DNA from: Mucilaginibacter sp. SJ
Lineage (GTDB): Bacteria; Bacteroidota; Bacteroidia; Sphingobacteriales; Sphingobacteriaceae
Length of the DNA: 64,000 bases
Assembly (NCBI RefSeq): GCF_028993635.1
Contig: NZ_CP118631.1
Location: 62,001 to 126,000, forward strand
Direction: 5' to 3'
Under the pieces are notes generated by a model. That model worked only from the letters and a program-made list of their open reading frames with translations, was not told the origin of the DNA and did no database searches. Position numbers and translations under genes: made by a program. How positions within the stretch are numbered: position 1 is the first letter of the stretch; every line of letters starts with the position of its first letter. Positions 1 through 8,133 of this stretch are shown piece after piece.

Positions 1-800
1 TCTTTTTCAATGAGCGATTTAATGCTTGACTCACCTGCACCGCTCTCTTCAATAAGTTCGTTTTTGGTGATGTTTTTTTGATGACGGGAAAGCTTGATGT
101 AAGCTAATAGGGCATCGGCCTGTTTAGGCGCGCGCTTTTCCAATATCGGGAATAGCTCCCGCAGATTATCCTGGTTGTTATAAACCGGGTTAAGCGTAAT
201 AAAAGTGCGTTTGCGGGGCTTATAACGTTCGTTCACCTCTTCGGATATGTTGATGATGTTTTTTTCAAACATCAGCTTCAATATCGGCATTACAGTTTTC
301 TGCCCCAAAAGCTTGGTAATATCACTTATAGTAAGCTCCGGCTGAATTTCGAGAGCTTCAACAATTAAAAATTCCTTATCATGAAGCGTGGCTTTATCTA
401 TCTCATATTCCCGGTTAAGCATAATGCGGGTTTCGCTGGCCAGTTTCAGTGCCGATGGCAGCGCGGCGTTCATAACTTCGCCTATGTTGCACATATAGTA
501 ATCTGCCAGCCATTGCCAAAATTCAAGCTGTTTAAGGGTTACAACCGGCCGGTCATCCAAGATCTCGATGATATATTTGGCCTCGTACTTTTCGGGGGCC
601 AGTTTGCCTATCTCTTTAACAATAGCTGTATAAAGCTTGCTTTTACCGAACTGCACCACTACTCTTTTGCCAATAGCAATAGCATCATTTTGCTCATAAG
701 GAACCCGGTAGGTGTAGTTTTTTGAAATAGCCAATGGCAAAATCACTTCGGCAAAAAGTGTTTCACGATCGGTATGTTCAATTTCGGCAAACTCTAACAT
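1..800 (-). CDS. priA: Primosomal protein N' (PriA helicase), N-terminal part
   Basis: Reading leftward from the ATG at 798-800 gives an open frame of 266 codons that leaves the window, so only the N-terminal part is present. It begins MLEFAEIEHTDRETLF, followed by VILPLAISKNYTYRVP and GKRVVVQFGKSKLYTAIV, which is the pattern of the PriA 3'-DNA-binding domain (about residues 15-110). A winged-helix-like stretch follows (about 120-260, including ISDITKLLGQK and ITKNELIEE). PriA recognises stalled forks and reloads the replicative helicase. The helicase and zinc-binding parts would lie beyond position 1. It is probably transcribed with the downstream-reading neighbours outside the window. The identification is from recalled domain pattern. 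Confidence 0.88.
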   Translation of the reverse strand, partial: MLEFAEIEHTDRETLFAEVILPLAISKNYTYRVPYEQNDAIAIGKRVVVQFGKSKLYTAIVKEIGKLAPEKYEAKYIIEILDDRPVVTLKQLEFWQWLADYYMCNIGEVMNAALPSALKLASETRIMLNREYEIDKATLHDKEFLIVEALEIQPELTISDITKLLGQKTVMPILKLMFEKNIINISEEVNERYKPRKRTFITLNPVYNNQDNLRELFPILEKRAPKQADALLAYIKLSRHQKNITKNELIEESGAGESSIKSLIEK

Positions 801-806
801 TGTTTA

Positions 807-1196
807 TTATTTGTTGCGGATAGCAGCTAATGCCAGCATCAGCCAGCCCAAAATGAACAACGAACCACCAATGGGTGTAATTGGCCCCATGGCTATAAGC
901 CAGTTCCAGCCAAGCAGATCGCGGCATGATAACAGGTACAGCGAGCCTGAAAAGAATATAATGCCGAAAGTGAACAGGTAGTAAGCTGCTGATATTAAGC
1001 CACCACTCTTTTCCCGCGCAAAAACTGCTAAAAAAAGCAAAGCAAATACATGATAGAAGTTGTATTGTACAGCAGTATGCCAAACCTCAAGCTGGGCCGG
1101 AGCAAGCAATGCTTTTAAACCGTGGGCTCCAAAAGCGCCGGTTATAACGGCCAGCATACCAAAAAACGAAGCGGTAATAATTATTTGTTTGTTCAT
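807..1196 (-). CDS. DUF423 family small membrane protein
   Basis: This is a 129-residue, very hydrophobic protein with about four membrane segments. It starts MNKQIIITASFFGMLAVITG and then has the GAFGAHGLK motif typical of the DUF423/YgdD family, plus a late MGPITPIGGSLFILGW segment also typical of it. The function of the family is unknown; it resides in the cytoplasmic membrane. Its stop codon lies six bases upstream of the priA start on the same strand, so the two are probably one transcription unit. A second open frame on the same strand overlaps it but has no protein-like character. Confidence 0.88.
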   Translation of the reverse strand: MNKQIIITASFFGMLAVITGAFGAHGLKALLAPAQLEVWHTAVQYNFYHVFALLFLAVFAREKSGGLISAAYYLFTFGIIFFSGSLYLLSCRDLLGWNWLIAMGPITPIGGSLFILGWLMLALAAIRNK

Positions 1197-1235
1197 GCGA
1201 TATAAAAAGCTAAGTTAACCAATTGAAAGTATTAC

Positions 1236-1266
1236 TTTAACGCCGTGGGGTAAAATTCTATATTTG
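1236..1266 (+). promoter_or_regulatory. Candidate Bacteroidota promoter for the 1283 gene
   Basis: A perfect TAnnTTTG -7 box (TATATTTG, 1259-1266) lies 16 bases before the start codon at 1283. A TTTA tetramer stands 19 bases upstream of it, one base from the TTTG -33 consensus. The spacing matches the known Bacteroidota sigma-ABfr promoter layout. Confidence 0.5.
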
Positions 1267-1282
1267 CTGTACGCCCCCTGCT

Positions 1283-2872
1283 ATGAAACGACTGATAGTA
1301 ACCACTATATTTTTGATTATAGCTACCGTGCTGGTAACGGTGTTATATTTTAAAAATTTAAGTCCGCCGGGAGTGCGTACCGGACAGGTTATGCGTGCCA
1401 TTCCTGATAATGCGGTGGCAGTATTTGAGTTCGGTAATGAAAAGGGATTTTATGATATTTTTGCCGGCAACCAGCTACTGAGCACATTTGTTGGCCCTGG
1501 CAAATTACATGAACTTGATACCTTACGCAAGTTGCTCATTGCTTCTCCGCAGCTTGATCAGTTTTTTACAGGTCAAAACATTTTCGTTTCCCTTCATCCA
1601 ACAAATAATGATGATATAGACTTGCTGGTAACCACTTCGGCATCAAAAGCTTTTTCGGCAAATATGTTTAATCATTTAACAGGCAGTGCCAAAAGCGCTT
1701 TACAAATAGCACCTATGCAAATAGCGACAAGCCAGGGTTATAATATATATGTCAAGCCACTCAACAAACATTTTTACCTCATTAAAACCGGCGACAATAT
1801 ATTTTCGGGCAGTTTTTCAAAGGATTTGGTTGATCATAGCGCCATCTATCAGCAGGATAAAGGCCATAATGGCTTTGTACCGTTGCCTGAGCAGCAAAAC
1901 GCCAATTCACTTGCCAATCTTTATATTAATTACAACCAGCTTAACCCGTTTTTTGATCAGCTGTTCCTTAATAAAACTACCGATATTTTTAAGAGCTTTA
2001 GAATGCTGCCGGCCTATGCGGCATTAAACTTAAATTATAAAAGCGATGCTTTGATGTTTAACGGGTTCACCACCAAGCGAAATAATGCAACCAGTTATTT
2101 AAATATTTTTTCGGCCCAGCAACCTGTCGAGAATCATTTAAAAGATATTTTCCCGGCTACAACTGCCTACAGCACAAGCTTCGCCGTTTCAGATCCTAAA
2201 AAGTTTGAGGCCGACCTTTCACAATGGCATGATAAAGCGGGAGTGGGCGGGGAAAAGAATGAACTTTTGAACAAGGTAAAATCAGAAGCAGGGCTGTTTG
2301 TAAAACCTGAGTTTGAAAAGCTGCTCGGTAACGAGTTCGCGATAGTTACCACGCGGTACTTTGAAAAATTTGCCATCATTTCTGTTAAAGATGGCTCAAA
2401 GCTTTTTCCGGTGATGATGAACATCAGTAATATGGTTACTGATAAAGTTGGCCAGTTTAATTATGAAAAACTGCCTTTCTTTTTATTGGGCGATGCATTC
2501 AGCGTTTTTCGGAAACCTTACTTTATGATCATTGATAATTATCTCATACTTGCCACATCGGTATCCGAGTTAGAAAGTTATAACGACACCTACTTCAATC
2601 GCAAATTCATAGGCAAAGCCGATCAGTATACCCAGTTTGATAACTTGCTGGCCGAAAGGAGCAATGTGGCCTTCTTCATTAACTTTAAAAACATGCAGCC
2701 TGTATTAAAGCGCGATTTAAAAAAGCCTTTTTACGATGCTTTTGAAAACAGCGACCCTGGTTGGAAAAATTATTATGGTGCAGCCTTCCAGCTCACCGCA
2801 TCCGACAAAAACTTTTATACCAATTTTTGTATGCGCCTGAATGTTCCGGATACAAGTACAGTAAAAAAATAA
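1283..2872 (+). CDS. Membrane-anchored protein of unknown function
   Basis: The 529-residue product starts with one membrane segment (residues 4-23). The rest looks extracytoplasmic and shows no catalytic motif I recognise. The stretch AIPDNAVAVFEFGNEKGFYD soon after the anchor, and repeated blocks of the type 'SNVAFFINFKNM', are reminiscent of DUF3352-like proteins common in Sphingobacteriaceae, but I cannot confirm the family. There is no lipobox cysteine, so it is an anchored or secreted protein rather than a lipoprotein. It stands alone after its own promoter and is followed 136 bases later by another envelope gene on the same strand. Confidence 0.7.
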   Translation: MKRLIVTTIFLIIATVLVTVLYFKNLSPPGVRTGQVMRAIPDNAVAVFEFGNEKGFYDIFAGNQLLSTFVGPGKLHELDTLRKLLIASPQLDQFFTGQNIFVSLHPTNNDDIDLLVTTSASKAFSANMFNHLTGSAKSALQIAPMQIATSQGYNIYVKPLNKHFYLIKTGDNIFSGSFSKDLVDHSAIYQQDKGHNGFVPLPEQQNANSLANLYINYNQLNPFFDQLFLNKTTDIFKSFRMLPAYAALNLNYKSDALMFNGFTTKRNNATSYLNIFSAQQPVENHLKDIFPATTAYSTSFAVSDPKKFEADLSQWHDKAGVGGEKNELLNKVKSEAGLFVKPEFEKLLGNEFAIVTTRYFEKFAIISVKDGSKLFPVMMNISNMVTDKVGQFNYEKLPFFLLGDAFSVFRKPYFMIIDNYLILATSVSELESYNDTYFNRKFIGKADQYTQFDNLLAERSNVAFFINFKNMQPVLKRDLKKPFYDAFENSDPGWKNYYGAAFQLTASDKNFYTNFCMRLNVPDTSTVKK

Positions 2873-3008
2873 ATTTATTTACGTTTACACAACAATACCC
2901 GCCCAATTTCGTAGAACATTACAAATAGCAATTTGTAAAAATTTTACAGACAATCAGCTTTGAGTTCTTTTCTTTAAAAAAATTCGGGGCAAGATATGTG
3001 GGCCAATT

Positions 3009-4463
3009 ATGAATAAGATCTTCTTTACTATTCTCTTCTTTATCTTTTATTCTTTATCCGTATCGGCTCAACAGTTTTCGCAGTATAATACCGGCACCCT
3101 TTATGATTCATTTGAAAATCCTTCACAAAGAGCCTTTATCCCTGATTCGAGCCGGGAAATAGCATTCAATTTTTTCATCCCTAATTTCGATGCTAATTTT
3201 TATATAACCGGCGATATACAACGGCCGCTAAAAAGCCGCGCATTTGCAAAGCCTTCGTATTATAATACCTCATCGCTTCGCATCGGCCAAAATGCTTTAA
3301 ATCATTTCAATGCCAATGCCAATGCCTATGCAGTAATGGTTAAACTTTTCACCAGCTTAAATGGTAATGTTGAAATGGGCTTTTCGGCTCAAACTAAGGT
3401 AGAAAGTAAAGGCCTGGTCTCCGATGAATCTATAGCTTTTCTTGATGGCCCATCAAATTTTTCGCAAGACCATTATGATAATATATTCAATAACCATTAT
3501 AGGGTGCAGATGTATGACCAGTTAAGTTATATCTACCGGGAGCAGGTTAGTAAACAACTCTCCTTAGGCTTTAAGCTGGGCTACCTGTCTGGTATTCAAT
3601 ATAACAAAATAGATGTGGAGGAGTCGAGCCTGCAAATTAACCGCGACCCGGCGAATCCTGACAATGACAATGCCGACGTTTATATGAGGGGACGGTATTA
3701 CAGGAGCTATGTGCCCGGCAGACTAAACGGGCGCGACTTTTTACCAACGTTTCGCAACCCAGGTGCGGCGATATCAATGGGTGCAACTTACCGAACAGAG
3801 GATGGGATCCTGATACAAGGTAACATAAAAGACCTTGGCTTTATTCACTGGAATAAGCGCTCAACCATTACTGATTTTAATAACACAACAAACATAACAG
3901 ATATTACATCCCAGCATCGTGATGAAAATATATATAATGCCGTATATGACTTGTTCAGGAGCAACGGAGCAGTTACCTCATTTAATACAAAAACCAATGC
4001 CAAAGCCGAATTGAGTGTATCCAAAAGCTACTGGCTTGATGATGAAAAAAAAATCAGGTACTTCCCAACAGTTGTAGCCCAAAAAGAAATGTTCTTTTCC
4101 GGTTTTACCGGTGCAATGGTTAACTCGGTACAAAAAAACAATCTGATAGCTACCTTAACGGCCACTTATGACGACTATAAATTATTTAATCTCGGCGCTC
4201 AAATCATGGTAAAATCGCCCAATGTAGAGTTTTTTATAGGTTCCGAACGCTTACTAAATACAGGTCGCCTTACCTTGGCCGCTTTAAATAATACCAATCA
4301 AATAAATCACGTAGGCAATTATAGTGGGGCAGATATCTTCCTGGGTTTTTCACTGAAATTTGGACGGGTAATTGAACATCCCATGAACTCCAGCTATATC
4401 CCAATGGGCGAAAAAGGATTTTTGGGCCGTTTATTTGGCCGTATTTTTAAAACCAATAATTAA
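3009..4463 (+). CDS. DUF5723-type outer-membrane protein
   Basis: The 484-residue protein has a clear signal peptide (residues 1-20, ending SVSAQ) and then a beta-strand-rich sequence with many aromatic residues, including the early stretch QYNTGTLYDSFENPSQRAFI. This matches my recollection of DUF5723 proteins, which are beta-barrel-like, PorP/SprF-related outer-membrane proteins of Bacteroidota with no defined biochemical role. The last strand-like segment (SGADIFLGFSLKFGRV) is followed by a short tail. Its stop codon overlaps the stop codon of the convergent tsaB gene by four bases, leaving no room for a separate terminator. Confidence 0.72.
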   Translation: MNKIFFTILFFIFYSLSVSAQQFSQYNTGTLYDSFENPSQRAFIPDSSREIAFNFFIPNFDANFYITGDIQRPLKSRAFAKPSYYNTSSLRIGQNALNHFNANANAYAVMVKLFTSLNGNVEMGFSAQTKVESKGLVSDESIAFLDGPSNFSQDHYDNIFNNHYRVQMYDQLSYIYREQVSKQLSLGFKLGYLSGIQYNKIDVEESSLQINRDPANPDNDNADVYMRGRYYRSYVPGRLNGRDFLPTFRNPGAAISMGATYRTEDGILIQGNIKDLGFIHWNKRSTITDFNNTTNITDITSQHRDENIYNAVYDLFRSNGAVTSFNTKTNAKAELSVSKSYWLDDEKKIRYFPTVVAQKEMFFSGFTGAMVNSVQKNNLIATLTATYDDYKLFNLGAQIMVKSPNVEFFIGSERLLNTGRLTLAALNNTNQINHVGNYSGADIFLGFSLKFGRVIEHPMNSSYIPMGEKGFLGRLFGRIFKTNN

Positions 4464-5152
4464 AGCGCTTTTTTTCCGGCTATAAAATCCTTAAGGTAGT
4501 AAGGCTCATAATAAGCTACATCTTCAAATGCGCCATCAGCAAATTTTTGAGCTGCTTTTTGGGTAAGATATGTTGCCGAGTTTACAAAATCATCCAAAAA
4601 CAAAGCATTTGGGCTTTCACTTAAAACAGCTTTGCATTTTTCGGCACCATCACCAAAAAACAAGATCTGATGATCTTTCAAATAGTTGGCAAAGCTGTTT
4701 CCCTCTATGATATCGGCAGCTGTTTCACGCACCCTGTTGCCGGCTGCATCAAATAGTGCTGTGTAAACCTCCATTCGGCGGGCATCTATCATCGGGCATA
4801 ACAGCGTATTGCCATAGGCAGCAAATCCCGCGCTGTTAATAACACCATAAGCCATAGCTTCAAGTGTTTCAATTGCTATCAGAGGCTTATCAAGGGCGAA
4901 GCACAATCCTTTGGCGGTAGATACGCCTATCCGTAAACCGGTGTATGACCCCGGACCGCTGCTCACAGCAATAGCATCAAGCTCGTTATAACTTACTCCC
5001 TGGTTATTCAGTAATTCATCGATATATAAAGTAATAACTTCAGCATGGATATTACGGGCGTTTATTTGCTTAAAGTCCAAAACCTTGCCATCGCGGGCAA
5101 GTGCTACCGAGCAGGATGTTGTTGCTGTTTCTATTTGAAGTATAAGGCTCAT
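4460..5152 (-). CDS. tsaB: tRNA threonylcarbamoyladenosine biosynthesis protein TsaB
   Basis: The 230-residue protein begins MSLILQIETATTSCSVALA, the ASKHA-fold phosphate-1 region of TsaB. It has the diagnostic SSGPGSYTGLRIGVSTAKGL block around residues 64-83. TsaB is the non-catalytic partner of TsaD and TsaE in making the t6A37 modification of ANN-decoding tRNAs in the cytoplasm. The length is normal for the family. It is the last gene of the rpmH-rnpA-yidD-tsaB run, starting nine bases after yidD stops, and its own stop overlaps the convergent gene. Confidence 0.93.
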   Translation of the reverse strand: MSLILQIETATTSCSVALARDGKVLDFKQINARNIHAEVITLYIDELLNNQGVSYNELDAIAVSSGPGSYTGLRIGVSTAKGLCFALDKPLIAIETLEAMAYGVINSAGFAAYGNTLLCPMIDARRMEVYTALFDAAGNRVRETAADIIEGNSFANYLKDHQILFFGDGAEKCKAVLSESPNALFLDDFVNSATYLTQKAAQKFADGAFEDVAYYEPYYLKDFIAGKKAL

Positions 5153-5161
5153 ATTATAAAT

Positions 5162-5416
5162 TTATGGTACCGGATCATGCCCATGACCACCCCAGGGATT
5201 ACAACTGGCAATGCGCTTTATGGTTAACCAGCCACCTTTAAAAGCACCATGCTTCCTGATGGCTTCAATACCGTATTGCGAGCAGGTAGGTGTATACCGG
5301 CAGGATGCAGCCGAAAGCGGCGATATAAAATATTGGTAAAATTTGATCAGGATGATGAAAATTCCCCCAACTATTGCTTTTAAAAACCTGGCGATTGTAT
5401 CCATAAGCCCATTCAT
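5162..5416 (-). CDS. yidD: Membrane protein insertion efficiency factor YidD
   Basis: The 84-residue protein has the full YidD signature: a hydrophobic or amphipathic N-terminus, then [10 protein letters not shown], the cysteine motif [22 protein letters not shown] and [13 protein letters not shown] at the C-terminus. YidD is a membrane-associated factor that helps YidC-dependent insertion of inner-membrane proteins. It starts one base after rnpA stops, the usual position between rnpA and later genes, so translation is probably coupled. Confidence 0.95.
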   Translation of the reverse strand: MNGLMDTIARFLKAIVGGIFIILIKFYQYFISPLSAASCRYTPTCSQYGIEAIRKHGAFKGGWLTIKRIASCNPWGGHGHDPVP

Positions 5417-5417
5417 G

Positions 5418-5831
5418 TTAATTAGCTGTGACGGGTATTGCAGCAGTTAACTCACCTGAAAGCTGGGCAAGCATCCTCAGCATTTTTTTTTCGATGAAAA
5501 GGTATGGTTCAATTTCTTTGCCTACATAGCCTACCGAAACAATTATCTTTTTATCCGCTTGCTGCAGAATATCATAAAGATGCTGCTGTTTGTGCAGCCT
5601 GTACGCTTCGCGCATCAGTCGTTTTACCAAATTACGGTCAATGGCATGCTTATAACGCTTTTTAGGAACGGAAAAAAGAATTTGTGCAGGATAGGGCTGT
5701 GGCTCGGGATTGACAAGCCAGGATACCCGGAAGGGATAACATAAAAAAGAAGAACCGTTATGAAAAAGCTTGTCAATAAGCCTTTTGTTACATAACCGTT
5801 CTTCTTTTTTAAAAGTATACATAGTTGCCAT
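5418..5831 (-). CDS. rnpA: Ribonuclease P protein component
   Basis: This is a 137-residue basic protein with the RNR motif region ([18 protein letters not shown], about residues 63-80) and an N-terminal [10 protein letters not shown] segment typical of RnpA. It is the protein cofactor of the RNase P ribozyme, which cuts the 5' leader from tRNA precursors. The longest start is used; [10 protein letters not shown], three codons later, is an equally possible start. It follows rpmH by 67 bases, the gene order conserved in most bacteria. Confidence 0.93.
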   Translation of the reverse strand: MATMYTFKKEERLCNKRLIDKLFHNGSSFLCYPFRVSWLVNPEPQPYPAQILFSVPKKRYKHAIDRNLVKRLMREAYRLHKQQHLYDILQQADKKIIVSVGYVGKEIEPYLFIEKKMLRMLAQLSGELTAAIPVTAN

Positions 5832-5898
5832 TTTTGAACCGAAGGATAAAGCAGATAAGCGGTTCCAAACCCTTATAAATAGGGTAGGGCAACCTCAA

Positions 5899-6057
5899 TT
5901 ATGCTTTGTGCCTGCCTTCGTCAGAAACAGTTAACCTTTTTCTGCCTTTAGCTCTTCTGGCTGCTAATACTCTCCTACCGTTAGCAGTTGACATGCGTTC
6001 ACGGAAACCGTGTTTATTTCTTCTTTTTCTTTGAGAAGGCTGAAACGTTCTTTTCAT
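5899..6057 (-). CDS. rpmH: 50S ribosomal protein L34
   Basis: A 52-codon frame on the minus strand encodes a very basic peptide beginning [20 protein letters not shown], containing [20 protein letters not shown] and ending in SDEGRHKA. This is unmistakable L34. The ATG is at 6055-6057 and the stop at 5899-5901. It heads the rpmH-rnpA-yidD-tsaB unit and has a well-formed promoter upstream (6098-6128). Confidence 0.97.
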   Translation of the reverse strand: MKRTFQPSQRKRRNKHGFRERMSTANGRRVLAARRAKGRKRLTVSDEGRHKA

Positions 6058-6097
6058 GGCTATATTTTATTCTATTCGTCTTTTTAAAACAAGAGCG

Positions 6098-6128
6098 CAA
6101 ATGTAGTTATTTTATTTAATAATTCAAA
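6098..6128 (-). promoter_or_regulatory. Promoter of rpmH-rnpA-yidD-tsaB
   Basis: On the minus strand TTTG (6125-6128) is followed after exactly 19 bases by TACATTTG (6098-6105), a full match to the Bacteroidota -33/-7 consensus. It lies 40 bases before the L34 start codon. Confidence 0.75.
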
Positions 6129-6441
6129 CACTATTTTTCTTATTTATAATAACATGTGTACTGCCGCCCGGCAGCCGCAAATCAGCAGCCCTTTTTTCGG
6201 AAAACTAATTGTACGCGCAATAATTAAATTCGAAATCCTGTTCGTTATCTGAACGAAATAACAGCGGCAAGCTATCATTCCAAATCAAATTAAATAAAAA
6301 GTTAAATTTAACATTAATTATTTGTTACAGATTCAGATTTTGCAACAAGGTGACCCGCGAACTATGGCATTTACTAAAAAACGCTAAATAAACAGTTCTG
6401 AATAATTAACAAAGTGTAAATTCAATAGCTTATCCTAACAA
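6129..6441. other. Gene-free AT-rich gap
   Basis: No coding frame is supported here. The gap between the divergent rpmH and 6442 genes holds a short palindrome (CTGCCGcccGGCAG near 6162-6175) and a small inverted repeat (TTCGTTatctgAACGAA near 6242-6258). Neither matches a site I know. The promoter of the 6442 gene should lie here, but I could not pick out a convincing box. Confidence 0.4.
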
Positions 6442-7320
6442 ATGAAATTAATCCTCTCCGTAATATTCATATTTCTATCGTCTGTTACTATAGCGCAGGA
6501 GCTGCCTGCAACCCATTATAAAATTTACAGCACATCGGCGCAAAAGATCATCACGGCCGACGATATTGTTAATGACATGGGCAATGCCGATGTGCTTTTC
6601 TTTGGTGAGGAGCATAATGATTCAACGGCGCACTACCTGGAGTTTAGCTTGTTAAAAAAGCTTTCGGAAAAATATCCGCAAAAAACAGCGCTTTCCATGG
6701 AGATGTTTCAAACTGACTGTCAGCTGGTGCTGAATGAATATCTCGCGGGGCTTATTCGCGAAAAAAACCTCGTAACAGATGCGCACACCTGGCCAAACTA
6801 TAAGGATTACAAACCGCTTATTGAACTTGCCAAATCCAACCACCTGCCGGTGATAGCAGCCAATGCCCCAACCCGCTATACCAACATGGTTACACGCGAC
6901 GGACTTGATGCTTTAAAGCAGCTTGATGCCCAGGCTAAAAGCTATCTTGCGCCACTGCCAATTGATACCGCTACCGGAGCTTATTATGATAAATTTGCTA
7001 AAATAATGGGAGGTCATGCCTCAATGCCGGGCATGCAGATCTACCAATCGCAAAGCCTTTGGGATGCTACGATGGGCTGGTCGATAGCGAAATTTCTGAA
7101 AAGCCACTCCGGTTTTAAAGTATTACAGCTCAACGGCGGTTTTCACAGTGAGGAGAAACTGGGCGCGGTAGCCCAACTTAAAAAATACGCACCCAAATTA
7201 CGTGTGCTTAACATAGCAACCTACATGGATGATAGCTTTGACAAGCCCGACTGGAGCAAATTAGCCGGCATGGCCGACTATATCATTTTAACTGATCCTA
7301 AGCTGCCCAAAACTTTTTGA
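6442..7320 (+). CDS. ChaN-family secreted protein (DUF399)
   Basis: The 292-residue protein has a signal peptide (1-18, ending TIAQ) and the ChaN/DUF399 hallmark VLFFGEEHNDSTAHYLE, followed by SMEMFQTDCQ, PVIAANAPTRYT, GGHASMPGMQIYQSQSLWDATM and VLQLNGGFHSE. In the studied member (Campylobacter ChaN) the fold binds stacked haem, and related proteins are placed in iron uptake. The metal- or haem-contacting residues there cannot be assigned from sequence alone. It lacks a lipobox cysteine after the signal peptide, unlike many ChaN lipoproteins. It stands alone, convergent with mscL across a repeat-filled gap. Confidence 0.82.
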   Translation: MKLILSVIFIFLSSVTIAQELPATHYKIYSTSAQKIITADDIVNDMGNADVLFFGEEHNDSTAHYLEFSLLKKLSEKYPQKTALSMEMFQTDCQLVLNEYLAGLIREKNLVTDAHTWPNYKDYKPLIELAKSNHLPVIAANAPTRYTNMVTRDGLDALKQLDAQAKSYLAPLPIDTATGAYYDKFAKIMGGHASMPGMQIYQSQSLWDATMGWSIAKFLKSHSGFKVLQLNGGFHSEEKLGAVAQLKKYAPKLRVLNIATYMDDSFDKPDWSKLAGMADYIILTDPKLPKTF

Positions 7321-7545
7321 TAGTTCATGGTTGATAGTTCATAGATCATGGTCGATAGTTCATAGTTGATGGACCATAGTTCATGGTTTTTGTGCTATAT
7401 GGCTATGTATGAACCATTAACTATTTCCTAACTATCAATCATGGTTACCAAATTTTATGGTTCGCGGTTTTTCTTATAGCTATGAACTATGAACCATCGA
7501 CTATGAACCATCAACTATGAACCATCAACCATCAACTATGAACTA
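7321..7545. repeat. Word-like tandem and inverted repeat (GTTCATAGTTGATGG family)
   Basis: The gap between the convergent ChaN and mscL genes is almost entirely variations of TAGTTCATAGTTGATGG on the left and its reverse complement (CCATCAACTATGAACTA) on the right. It can fold into one long imperfect hairpin. The same words recur at 49782-49859. Confidence 0.85.
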
Positions 7546-7552
7546 AATTCCA

Positions 7553-7957
7553 TTAAGCTTTCTTAGCCAGTAAATCGCGGATTTCGGTAAGTAAAACTTC
7601 TTCTTTAGTTGGTTCAGGCGGGGCGGCCGGGGCTGCTTCTTCTTTTTTCTTCAACGAGTTGATAGCCTTAACAATTAAAAAGATACAAAAAGCAACTATA
7701 AGAAAGTCGATCACGTTGTTGATGAACAAGCCATAATTGATGGCTGTTTCCGGTGTTTTATCAACGGCCGGCTTAAGTACATACTTTAAATCTTTAAAAT
7801 CAATACCCCCGGTTGCCATGCCAATAGGCGGCATAATAATATCTGCAACCAGCGAGGTAACAATTTTACCAAAAGCGGCGCCAATGATAACACCTACAGC
7901 AAGGTCAACCACGTTGCCCCGCATTGCAAATTCTTTGAACTCTTTTACTATTGCCAT
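7553..7957 (-). CDS. mscL: Large-conductance mechanosensitive channel
   Basis: The 134-residue protein matches MscL throughout: [20 protein letters not shown] (N-terminal helix and TM1), [20 protein letters not shown], a periplasmic loop with [14 protein letters not shown]2 ([18 protein letters not shown]) and a charged C-terminal bundle ending [10 protein letters not shown]. It is a homopentameric inner-membrane channel that opens under membrane tension in osmotic downshock. Length is normal. It is monocistronic and convergent with the preceding gene. Confidence 0.96.
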   Translation of the reverse strand: MAIVKEFKEFAMRGNVVDLAVGVIIGAAFGKIVTSLVADIIMPPIGMATGGIDFKDLKYVLKPAVDKTPETAINYGLFINNVIDFLIVAFCIFLIVKAINSLKKKEEAAPAAPPEPTKEEVLLTEIRDLLAKKA

Positions 7958-8090
7958 AAATTAAAGTTTGGTTACTTAAAGTTAATAATATTACTTAAAC
8001 TATCTATTTATGTAGATTTTTTGTTCGCCCTAAAACAATTAGCATGCCTGAAACATTTAACAACTTTAAAGCAGATACCTCAAGTAATTT

Positions 8091-8119
8091 TTAGTTAATA
8101 TTAATTTGATGTATTTTTG
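8091..8119 (+). promoter_or_regulatory. Candidate rpoN promoter
   Basis: TATTTTTG (8112-8119) is a full TAnnTTTG match 14 bases before the rpoN ATG. TTAG (8091-8094) sits 17 bases upstream, one base off the TTTG consensus. The AT richness of the region lowers confidence. Confidence 0.4.
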
Positions 8120-8133
8120 GCTACATCTTAATT

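Noticed and set aside
6162..6175. CTGCCGcccGGCAG palindrome
   Set aside because: Short and isolated, no T run, no repeat copy found in the window.
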